From NCBI GenBank assembly GCA_035610365.1, contig CM069437.1, positions 55,700,093 through 55,764,092 of the forward strand: DNA of 64,000 nt. Reading direction: 5' to 3'. This stretch comes from Aquatica leii (lineage: Eukaryota > Arthropoda > Insecta > Coleoptera > Lampyridae). The position numbers and the translations under genes were made by a program. This document shows, one piece after another, positions 25,409 to 35,253 of the stretch (its first letter is position 1; every line of letters begins with the position of its first letter). Under the pieces are notes generated by a model. The model was not told the DNA's origin. It saw only the letters and a list, made by a program, of their open reading frames with translations, and did not search any database.

Positions 25409-25954
25409 GACCTGATGAGTCTTCAGCATCAACTTCTACTCCCAATCAGCTTCCAGTTCCTGAAGGCTTTAATATGCCACAACTTCATCAACGTTTTCTT
25501 TTCTTATTTCAAACCCACCACCACAATCTGATGAAAAACCGTTGCTTCAGTGTGCATGATACTGGTTTCTTAAAACCCATTTCATGAAACAGGTTTCTCC
25601 AGTGTGCACCGCGTCCTAAGTCTTTTAGAAGTCCAGCTGTCTAAAAAACCTCATATTGTAATAATACACTTAAAGTTAAGATTTATAATTACCTCTGCAA
25701 TACCTTCCTCAGTTTCCTTTATTCTCTGATCACATAAAGTTTGAATAGCTGCAGTACTTTTATTAATTTCAGAATCCATTTCGACAATAACATTGACAGT
25801 TTCATCAATTTGTTTCCTTTGTAAATAAGTATTTATATAAAACTAACACAAACTCTGCAAATCTACTTACTCTACGAAATTACTGATTCACCGTGCCTTA
25901 TTAAACAAAGAGACTGCTACCAAACTAAACTAAATCCTTCGTTGACAGCATAGT

Positions 25955-27289
25955 TATTTCCTTCCTTTTCTCGTTCGAGCTCAAGCATTTACAATGATAT
26001 TCTCGATACTACCTTTATGTTGATTTGTAGCTTCGGTAATAATCAAACTAAGAATTTTATAAAAAAATCGTCCATGATAAATAGCCCTACTGTTTGCAAA
26101 AGAATTGTAATCATTTTGAAGCCACTTTCTTTGGTATTAATTCACCTAATGCAAGAGATGTTGCTATTGAGCTACCTGAAGGTAAATTTAGTTTTCTTTG
26201 GTCTGTTAACTAGGTTCATTGTACATGGTTGACTAATATGTGTTGTTATTTCTGATGGATACACGATCAACTAGGTCTATAAAATTAGGACTTGCCATTT
26301 CTGGAATATAATTTTCAACGCCACGGGCCACTCTGTTTTGGTGTAATGCTAAAATATTGAACCAATCTTCTTAAGGCATTTTTGTTGCTACCTTAAAATA
26401 TTTCAGAATAAATAATATGGAAAAAATTGCATCTTGGTAATTACAAAAATAAAGTTTTTCTCAATTAAAATCTACACTAAAATAAGCATGTTTTTTGAGA
26501 TTGAATCATATAAATGTTATAAACAAAATTACTTCTGTTAACAGGTTGCATCAAAAAAAGAAACGTAGCATTCAACAGTGATATAGAAAACCAATGAAAC
26601 AACTAGAATTACCTTCCTATCAAGAAATAAATGAACGAATCGTTGGTCTTTAATGTGCAACAAGCCATATATCGCAAGCTTCACTACACCTTTTTAAAAT
26701 CGGTTTGATATCCACGTTATTAAAATCATTGCAAAGGCCAAAGTATAGTTTAACAGGCTCAATGCAGCTAAGATGTCTAATACTGATATTTGTTTATTAC
26801 CTACAATATTTAATTAGTAAATGAATAAGTGTATGTCGGTGCATATACCTCTTAGATCATTATGATTACCATGAATAGTAAATACCAGAATTGAAACTAT
26901 TAAGTTTAGATCTTCATAATTAACAATTGGACTACATTGATCGATTCCAAGGAATATCTTAAAGTATTTATTAAATAAAGCATTACTCCATTTACGTAAC
27001 ATAGAACTTACTATCAGAGAAGCTTAATGCATATATTGATACAGTAAGTACTTGGTCGACGGTCATGAAATAAATCAACACCTTGGAGTATAAAACCCCC
27101 TTCGTTTTTCCAGCTAATTGTAATACCTCTTCAAATGGGACAAAAGAATCTTGACCTGAACACCAATTTAAAATATATTGAAGACAATAAAATTAAATTG
27201 TTACTTCTTATACCATATTTTTCAGTATATGCTAGATGATTATCTGTTGCAATTATTATTTTAAAAGTATCCTCAGGTAATGCGTTCAT
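25955..27289 (-). pseudogene. MRE11 pseudogene, introns retained
   Basis: The minus strand carries pieces of the double-strand-break repair nuclease MRE11 in correct order. MNALPEDTFKIIIATDNHLAY (27289 on) contains motif I D-x-H. After a GT-AG intron come SFVPFEEVLQLA, then in another frame ILQGVDLFHDRRPS. Next, PIVNYEDLNLIVSILVFTIH with GNHND where GNHDD is usual (about 26890). Then KQISVLDILAALSLLNY, KLAIYGLLHIKDQR, DWFNILALHQNRVARGVENY, and a tail like FFYKILSLIIT and KGSIENIIVNA. Exons are still separated by intron-like DNA, so it arose by DNA duplication, not retrocopying. In-frame stops and a frameshift make it non-functional. A working MRE11 must lie elsewhere. Confidence 0.85.
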
Positions 27290-27700
27290 ACTATTAAAAA
27301 AATTACAATTTATTTCTAAATTAAACAAAAATAAAAAGAATAAAATTTGCCGCCAAATGTTGAAATTTACATAACCTAAGCAAAATTCCACTGTTGCCAC
27401 GTCTTAAACATTGGCTGCGTTCTAAACAGACAGAAGCATACTTGTAGCGTTAGCGTTAAACGTATTTCGTTAACTTTTGAGATATTTTTAAACATGCTTG
27501 GGATGCTAAATAGTCTTCTAGTTGTAACAATAATAATTGCTCAAAATTAAGCAAAAATAAAATATGCTGACTAAAATGGCGACCGCTACTGAAGCGCACA
27601 AATTATAAAATAAACGTGTTTAATGTATTTTGTATGTTAAAAAGCACCCATTTTCTTGTTAATATTATTGCTTAATTGACTTTAATTAATAAGTAAAATT

Positions 27701-27740
27701 GTCTGTTTATGCGTCTGTCTGTCTGTGTGTGTGTAACCAT
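27701..27740. repeat. (TCTG)n/(TG)n microsatellite
   Basis: A run of TCTGTCTGTCTG passes into TGTGTGTGTG. It is followed by CCCACGATCCACGATAACTC, which looks like part of a dispersed repeat but has no second copy in the window. Confidence 0.6.
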
Positions 27741-27997
27741 GTACCCACGATCCACGATAACTCTCGAATCAAAAGTCCTAGTAACTTGAAACTTGGTAAA
27801 GAAACCGAAAGTGAATGTATCCGCCATTTTTAACAGTTTAATTGTTTTATATAATTTTATACGCATGTAAATTATTCGAATTATTTCTTATAGAGATATT
27901 TCTTCCTAAGAATTTATTCAAATAGAAAATTTTTCTAACATTAACAGTTTATTAAATATTTTATTTATAATTTAAAATAAATTCACAAATATAATCT

Positions 27998-28115
27998 AGG
28001 TTCGAATCCTGCCTGCGAGGATTTTTTTAGAAAAAAATTCTATATCTTGAAGGGAAAGCAAGATACAGGATTTTTTTAGAAAAAGATTCTATATCTTGAA
28101 GGGAAAGCAAGATAC
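27998..28115. repeat. SINE-like B box followed by a 49-bp tandem duplication
   Basis: GGTTCGAATCCTGCC (27999-28013) is a good RNA polymerase III B box. It is followed by two nearly identical 49-bp units (28019-28067 and 28068-28115) containing TATATCTTGAAGGGAAAGCA. A tRNA-derived SINE tail is the likeliest source. No A box was identified. Confidence 0.5.
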
Positions 28116-28674
28116 GTTAAAATAATGATTATTACTGATTTACTAAAGGGGATAACAATATTAAGGCGCACAAATATAGAGGTTAGTCGATATCACAATA
28201 TAAGCTCAATGAGCCATATTTCGGTTATATCTTAATCAAATTGAGGAAAAAAAATTATAGCATACTAAGAAGTCAATACAAACGTGTGCATATTACTTCA
28301 AACTGGTTTTATGACAAAGTAACCTTAAAAAAATGTATACATTTCTTCATCATTTATTCATCTTTTTTGTGGTATAATGATTTTAAAATGGATCGAAATA
28401 TGTTATATCATTGAATAATAAATGTAAGAAGAAATGCAACTTAAGGGGCGATATCGTATCGACTGCTTGGATCGAGATATAGAGGTCGCTACGTTCGTAT
28501 TGGATCGAGATTTTTCAGTTCTTGCGTGTCTGTCGACTTGTAAACTTCGGAATTGAATTGAAAGTTTTTCTTGGGTTAACATTGCGATACGATTTTTGAA
28601 ATTCTGGTAGTAGTAATGTTTGTTTGAACTTTTGTTTAGTTTAAGTGTAAATATATTATTGATTTATTTTTAAA
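28116..28674. other. Intergenic, upstream of THAP relic
   Basis: No gene. Near 28450-28515 the sequences GCGATATCGTATCG and GGATCGAGAT recur. Similar ATCG-rich motifs appear near 29090-29130 and 30060-30160, perhaps sub-terminal repeats of a decayed P-like element. Confidence 0.3.
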
Positions 28675-28945
28675 ATGGGAAAAGTTACAGATCACGGTTG
28701 TGTTTATATTAATTGTTAAAATAATAATACCGAAAACAAAGGTACTAGTTTTCTTAAGTTTTTTATTAGTGATAAAGTGCGTGCTAAAGAATGTTAGAAA
28801 AACTGTGGAAATATAAACATTGCCACAATGGACTTGGAAGATTTAAAACAAAAGAAGATTTGTGAGAAGCATCTTCGTAGATAATGTATAACAACAAAAG
28901 GAAATTTTAAACACACTGCAGTTCTTGTTCTACACCTTCAATCAG
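28675..28945 (+). pseudogene. THAP-domain relic (P-element-like or THAP gene)
   Basis: From the ATG at 28675 the translation reads MGKVTDHGCVYINC, then a stop, then NTENKGTSFLKFF, and later MDLEDLKQKKICEKHLRR. This is the C-x4-C ... C-x2-H zinc-binding layout of a THAP DNA-binding domain, found at the N-terminus of P-element transposases and host THAP proteins. Three in-frame stops break it. A donor-like CAG|GTAAT ends the segment at 28945. No nuclease domain was found downstream. Confidence 0.7.
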
Positions 28946-30496
28946 GTAATTATATTTTTAAATTTTTTTTTCTACCAAACGTTTAAAAATGGTTTAAATT
29001 AGCATCGGAGAATCTCCTTGTCCGGATTCTTCTTCTTCTTGTTGCACTTAATTGTACAATAACTTAAAATAATTACTGTAAATCAGTAGCTGAGATCGCT
29101 ATTATTTTCTACGATCAATGATCGCAATCATGGTATTTAGAATTAATTAGTAATCGACTGTTGCTAAAAAGTCGCTCGTGTAAAGTTAGTCATAAATCTA
29201 GCCATAAACATTCGATTTTCGTTTTCCGGGATACAATAACGTTTGGAGTATTGAAAATCAACATATCTAAGTATTTTTTAATATTGTTTCTAAACAATAA
29301 ATTAATTAAAATTTATTCATATTTAGATTAAAAAAATACATATTTACAAAAATTCACAGAAAATAGATACTACTGTGATGTTTTTTCGACATGACGTGCT
29401 ATTTGAATTCTGATGCAAACTTACGAACAAATAGTTTAAAGCATTAATAAACAACATATTAAAAAATAAGTGTCGTTCTTTCGTAAATTAAATGTTTCTA
29501 TTTGAAATTGACCCTGAAAAGATTGTTGAGTAATTAGTCATAACTCGTGTTGATATTTGTCTCAAACATAAGATTTATGAATTAAAAATAAATTTGCAAT
29601 TCTTTTCAAATACGTATTGTCATTTGTAGTTAATGCTTATTGTTTTTAACTTCCTGTGTTTTTATGATTTACCTTGGTGTTTATATAAAGCTAGGTTTTT
29701 CCCTAAATGCTGAATGTGTGACACAAATTTTACAAACGTTCTTTCCTAGAAGAGTTTTCTAATTCTCTTTGAAAAGAATGCATTGTTAAATTTCTGTAAC
29801 CCAACAAAATATACTTCAATGTTTAAATTCATGTTACTTTTTTATTAAGAAATCTGTATGTGGTTTAAAATTCTTACGAGGAAAAGAGCAAAGGGGTTAT
29901 TTACCTACAAAATTTTACGATTTTCCGTGAACTACCTGCATACTTAAAGTTTATTATACATTTATTAAAGTAAATATTATAGTGTTATATTAGTCTTATT
30001 TGTTTATGCGACAATTAAAAGTATTCATTTCTTTTCCACAACCGCAATTGTTATTTTATAAGCGATCAATGATTGCGATCGTTATTGTACAGACACTCGA
30101 TATCGCGATCATTATTTTGCATAATGATCGATTCATCGTAATTGCATAATCGCTCTGGCCATTGCTTTAAATGTTTTTTGTTGATGTTGGCATGTCGAAT
30201 AAAAATATCGTTTTTGTAAATGTTAGGGCAGCATTTCTGTAGCACCTTGTCTAATAAATACTTAGTTTTTTAAAAATAAAAAAATTATAAACAAAATTTT
30301 TTATGTTTATTTTAGCATGCTGAAAGCACTTCAATACAAATCCAACAATACATAAAATATTTTTACAATTGTTTAAAAAAAATCGCAAAAATTTTGAAAA
30401 TACTAATACTAATTGCATTTTCAAAACTTTATTTTTAAAATACTAACAACTTAATTTTTTTTTACTTTTTGGGCTTATTTAGTATAATTTTACAGA
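28946..30496. other. Intergenic, very AT-rich
   Basis: No gene was seen. ATCG-rich motifs (CGATCAATGATCGCAATCAT near 29122; ATCAATGATTGCGATCGTTA near 30065) occur twice about 0.95 kb apart and may mark an element boundary. Confidence 0.35.
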
Positions 30497-30611
30497 AGCT
30501 GTAATTGTTGATATGAACATCAACCTAAGATACTCAAATGTAGTAGTTTCTCAAACATATGGAAGAAAACGTCGATTGTTATTTATTGATGACGATCGTG
30601 AAGACGAATAA
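30497..30611 (+). CDS. Candidate terminal exon, unassigned
   Basis: A good acceptor (ATTTAGTATAATTTTACAG, ending 30496) precedes a short frame: VDMNINLRYSNVVVSQTYGR, then KRRLLFIDDDREDE and a stop. The acidic tail and basic RKRR cluster look protein-like, but no family is recognised and no upstream exon was found. It may be a remnant or chance. Confidence 0.3.
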
Positions 30612-30932
30612 ATTTATTCTTTCTACAGCTCCAGTTCACTAAACGAAGGTATAAGTAGACAAGCAATAATACGTAATTTTTAATATATGTTTTATAGTTG
30701 AAGATACGTCCTATAATATTTTGAAGATATCGGAACGACCACAGTGTGTTCTCAAATTCGTCAAGCCGTTAAGTTTTGACTAAACTACGCAACATAGTGA
30801 TACAAATGGATTCTACGTCAAAAATCCTTTTAAAGGATTAATTGGTCAATTATTCTTTGAGAAATTTAACATTAATTTTAATTTAAAATTATTTAAATTA
30901 CGAGTCCACTAATAACAAATTCGTTTACATAT

Positions 30933-31207
30933 GTTTCGAGCTTTAAAATAATGATGCTCATCTTCAGAAAATCTACAAAAAATGTTTACAACTTTTTTAA
31001 ATACAAAAAATGTCATCAACATATCTTTTCCAAAATATTATTTTTTGTAAGAAAATTTGGTGTTCAGAAATATATTTACTTTCTAAATTGTTTAAGAAGA
31101 TTTCAGTAAAAATAAGTGATAAATTTGATAATCAGGTTTTTAAACAAAATCTAGGTTTTTCAATGGGTTCTCCTTTATCACTTTTCTCAATTTTTTTAAG
31201 AAATTAA
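30933..31207. mobile_element. Penelope-like element fragment
   Basis: The plus-strand frame 31010-31207 ends with FDNQVFKQNLGFSMGSPLS, which matches the reverse-transcriptase block of Penelope-like elements (usually K...GLPMGSPLSP). Just upstream, on the minus strand at 30933-30967, CTGAAGATGAGC ... GCTCGAAAC has the conserved cores and stem II of a hammerhead ribozyme, known from the terminal repeats of this group. The copy is a small fragment. Confidence 0.55.
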
Positions 31208-31248
31208 GTAAAGGTAACGATTTCAAGATTTCTTTTTCTAATGAAATA

Positions 31249-31567
31249 TTTATTTAATTTTTAAGCTACTTAAAGGTAGTAAAAATAAAGCTATTTAAGC
31301 TGTATTGTTGTTTCTGAAAGGTGGTTTACAGTTCCTTTAGAGCTTCTTTAAAACTTTGCTAGTACCACAAAGAGCTGTATAAGCCCGATTTTAATGCATT
31401 AAAGGAGCTACCTAACAGCAACATAACTAAGGAATTTTTAGCTACTTAAACGCTTCATGGAGGTTTTAGTTTTTTCACAAACCACTTAAAAGTGTTCTAA
31501 AGAGTAACTTTAAAAGCTAAAGTAGTTATAAAAAAGCCGGTTTTAGCTGCAATTTGCTTACTGGGAA
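31249..31567 (-). repeat. Repeat ending TTGCTTACTGGGAA (copy 2)
   Basis: Read on the minus strand it starts TTCCCAGTAAGCAAATTGCA and carries many AGCTACTTAA-like motifs, as does copy 1 at 19517. Probably a non-autonomous DNA element. The opposite end is not defined. Confidence 0.45.
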
Positions 31568-31571
31568 ATTC

Positions 31572-32410
31572 TTCAATTACTACAGTTCATTTATATTAAA
31601 ATATCAAATCATTTTTTGTTGAACTAGCAAACCAATTTCAATTACGATTTTAAACTTAAATTTTTTTATATTTGTTTCTAAATTGCACCATCTTCCTTTT
31701 TAAAATAATTAACATTTAACATTTTGTAAAACTTACATTTTTAATTATCTAGTTACAAATTTTTAGATTTGAGATTGTTCGAAAAAATGTAAGTTAAAAA
31801 ACTTTGTAATCTTAACTTTTATAAGTTTTATAATTTATTATTGGTGGACTGGTAATTTGAATAATTTTAAAATTGACGAATAATAACAATAAATCCCCAT
31901 AACAATTTTCTTTTAATTTAATTTCCATTGTTTTAGTTATTTCTATGTTTTCGATTTATATTTTACAAAAATAAATAAATATTTGAATATACATATTTTT
32001 TGTTTTCTTAAATATAAAGCATGATATTGTTTAAGTTTATTTGACATTGAGTTGTGTCATAACAATACAAGCTATTGTTTATGATATTAACCTGTTTTGA
32101 ACAGGTAAACGGTAAAGTAAACACAAATATAACAAAAGGTTCTAACTAGTACTTCATAAGAAATAAGTAAGTTCGCAAAATAGAAACCACGATTTTGCAG
32201 ATGGCAGCAGGTCTTAGTCTATTAGTTTATGAAAAGAGGGGGTACAGACGGGTAAAAAAAAAGAGAAACAAGAGAGATAAAACTACAGTACGATTTTTAA
32301 CACACTAGTTGCGCCTCTTCTCAAATTATTACTCAATGGTTATATGTATATAATAGCATAACATAAATCAAGTCTTGATTCAAGAATCACATACGTTAAG
32401 CAAACTAAAA
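31572..32410. other. Intergenic, nothing recognised
   Basis: AT-rich DNA without coding signal or repeat that I can recognise. Confidence 0.4.
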
Positions 32411-33857
32411 ACTAAGATGCGAACGTCTTCCGCGTTTGGATCGTGTCATTGTTAAACCGAAGTTGCCAACGTTTCGCTAACAAAGTGTAATGTTAATCGC
32501 TTCCTCGCAGTGCACTCTGGATAGTCTCTGTGCTGGTTTCTCTAGTACACATGTGAACTAAATGACTGACACAGGCCTACGTTTCACCATGTAGTGTCGT
32601 TGCTTTTAAAACGGAAACGTTTCTACCCAATTTCAAGATCCAAGCGTGAGTATGGATTCTGTCCTAAGGACCGAAACGTATCGTATCTTAACATAGTAAT
32701 AGTAGTGTTGATGCCAATCGTTTGATATGCTCCTTCCTACGGCGCATTGTTGACTGTGTACGATCTATACGGGTGTGAGCAGTTTGACATGTGACTGCTA
32801 CCCTTAGAATAATAATAATAGTCACTCTACCCAATTCCGAGGGACGGACTTGAACGGAAACTGGTGGCACAGATAAACAACGTAATTCGTCTGGTACCAC
32901 GCTAGTAAATCCCGTCCTAGTTCCAATTCCGAGACAGGAACTCAAGGCACGGCTTGAGCCCAAGAGTTTTACTAGTGACGGTAAACCGAGACTTAGCTCT
33001 GAAAGACGAGGAAAGGCTGAATCTTATTATACAAAAGCAGGGAGACCAGTCTCTTCGGCAGAGGAAGCAATTTGTGGTGGACGTACGGGATCCATTACGC
33101 CCAGGGTCTATGTGAATGTCCTTGCGTCTTAGACCCATAGAGCAGACAGCAATCTAGCCAATTCCCCAGTATACTGGTGCATTTATGTGAAAAGGGCAAG
33201 AGCTGTTCGAACATTGCAAAGTAGCAGAGAAATTCATTTTGTAAGATGGAGGAGACAGCGACGGAGACTCGTCAAACGTAGCCCGGCAACAACACGAGTA
33301 TCCGAGGGTGATAGAAAGCTCCACCTAGAACCAACTGTCCGGTGCACTATCAACTGTTGTCCGTCTCTTGGGAACTAGCTCAAGCACATATTGGACGTCG
33401 AATTATTCCGTCGTGTGACATTAGTTCCTTAAGACGGGGAGAGAGGATGCTTAAACATTATATCCCTGTCTCGATACACACTGCCACACTCCATAACTGA
33501 GCGAGCGAGAGCTGGTATGGAAGTGCTAAACTGATCTACGAAGATCGTTTAAAAATAAAAAGTCAGAAAGGAGAAAGCCGCTTCGAGTTGTACGTTAAAC
33601 TGCCAATTTTCTATTAAGACACTGGGTCGTAATACCTGCTGATAGAGAGGGTTCTAGTTTTTACTAGTTTAACCGCTTACTTGTAACGGGAACCCGGGGT
33701 GCGAAGACCAAGAGATAGAATTTGCTTTAGTAATGCGATAGATTGCACGACACTCAGAGCACGCGACTCTTACCCCCCGGTCCGGTCGTAACTAACGTTG
33801 GCAAGTTCCGTTACAACAATGACACGGTCCAAACCCGGGAAACGTTCTCATCTTAGT
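32411..33857. mobile_element. GC-rich element with about 60-bp terminal inverted repeats
   Basis: The left end (ACTAAGATGCGAACGTCTTC, 32411) and the right end (reverse complement ACTAAGATGAGAACGTTTCC, from 33857) match over about 60 bp, including GTTTGGA(T/C)CGTGTCATTGTT and TTGCCAACGTT. The interior is strikingly less AT-rich than all surrounding DNA. Short open frames (33187-33378 and others) have no recognisable domain. The size and long inverted ends suit a non-autonomous DNA transposon (Mutator-like among the options). No clear target duplication was seen. Confidence 0.65.
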
Positions 33858-35073
33858 ATAAACTCAGACCGTGGAAGCTGTCGCTATTAAACCACAAACT
33901 TTTTTATAACGTAATTGAGATGTTTTAGTTTAAATTAAAATCCCATTAAAGACGCGCTAGTTTACGTACGCGTCTTCATCTGACGGAAAAAAACCGATAA
34001 CTACGAAAATGCGCATGATCCGTTATAAAAAAAGGGATGCGCACGCTTAGAATGGAACATTAAAAGAATGTAATTAAAGGTGTTCGTTAGATAACGTAAA
34101 TAGTGATAAAATTAACTAAAATTTTTAAACGTCTTGTATAGAGATGTAAATTACCTGGATATTTATTTTTAGGAGTAAATACCATGGGTAAATTCTCAAA
34201 ATGGGTATTTACCTAGGTATTTTACTTTTAACCACTCAAAATAAACCAATTAATGTAAAGTATGGTAAAAAATAGATACTTATAAAACCTTAAAAACTTT
34301 TTAATTTTATAAAACTAGAATAGATTTTACATAAAATACTTGATTCCAACATCAATCTCTTCTAGTTACAATGCGTAAATGAGTAATGTAATTGGTAATA
34401 AATAAAGATTGTTTATAATATTCTAATTTCGTCATTAATCTGAATCAGATTCAGGGTTTCAGAGTGTGACTGAGAGTTCAAATTTACCAAACGTGAGAAT
34501 AATGTGAATATTAATACAGATACAAACAAACTTCAGTACAGTATAATATAACAACCTTATCCGCAAAATGTCATGACCTCGCGTTTTCACATCGGTTATA
34601 CTTTAGTGCCAACATTTTTGAATTTTGAATCAGTTGGTTCCTAGAAAAAAAGCATCCAGTGCCTATAGAATGTTAGAACAAGCAAATTAGACGGATTACA
34701 AAGAAACTGTGTAAATTTGTTTTAAATTCAGTTTGCAATTAACTCTGCACTTACAATGTAAAAATATTACAGTTTTCGTAATATAAATTTTCTTTATATT
34801 TTAATTAGTATTTAAATCAGTTAACTTTATAACGATTAAATATACATTTTATAATTTATTCAAGTTTAATTAATTTGCAAATTAACGCATTCAGATTAGT
34901 CTTTAAAAAATTGTTTGTATTTATGTAGCTGATATTATTACTGAAGCTGGCAACAGCGCACTTTGTGCCGCTAACGCTCGACGGTAGCCGACCTTCAAAT
35001 GTTTAAAGTAATTGGACGCTAACATTGTTTCAGCCAAATTTGTTTGCGTTTTAGCACAGAAATCAAATATAAA
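33858..35073. other. Intergenic, upstream of HORMA gene
   Basis: Mostly AT-rich. At 34145-34235 several direct and inverted copies of GGTAAATAC form an imperfect hairpin. The promoter of the HORMA gene probably lies in 34900-35070, but no TATA or initiator can be assigned. Confidence 0.35.
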
Positions 35074-35106
35074 ATGTCGATGACAAAGCAAAAACCACAA
35101 ACTATG
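35074..35106 (+). other. Possible 5' exon of the HORMA gene
   Basis: An ATG at 35074 opens a short frame (MSMTKQKPQTM) that ends at a good donor, ATG|GTAAGA. Spliced to the acceptor at 35245 this frame would meet a stop quickly, so it cannot simply be the N-terminus of the HORMA protein. It may be a 5' UTR exon with a short upstream frame. Confidence 0.4.
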
Positions 35107-35253
35107 GTAAGATTATTGATTTGCTTTAATTTGTTCTACAAATTATTAAAGTATATGTAAATACAAATTAGTTCAACCATTCGTATATATACGTACGAGC
35201 AAGAATAATGATTCTTTAGATTAATTTAAATTGTTTAGCTTATAGATCCGATC

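Larger units (their letters stand above)
20458..25617. mobile_element. PIF/Harbinger DNA transposon with nested LINEs
   Basis: The left terminus (ACGCGGTGCACACTGAAGTA, 20460) and the right terminus (CCAGTGTGCACCGCGT, about 25599-25614) are inverted repeats of about 40 bp including TTTCATGAAA. TTA/TAA trinucleotides at the borders fit the 3-bp target preference of the superfamily. Inside are a minus-strand Harbinger-type transposase piece and a plus-strand MADF-type protein piece, the two genes usual for this group. Two LINE insertions (21040-22470 and about 23630-25408) expand it to about 5.2 kb. Both genes are decayed, so the element is dead. Confidence 0.7.

Noticed and set aside
27998-28015. 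tRNA gene at GGTTCGAATCC
   Set aside because: No cloverleaf upstream, and tandem repeats follow directly.
33187-33378. Arg-rich 63-codon frame in the GC-rich element
   Set aside because: The composition explains the Arg content. No domain, no conserved start context, and overlapping frames on the other strand are equally open.
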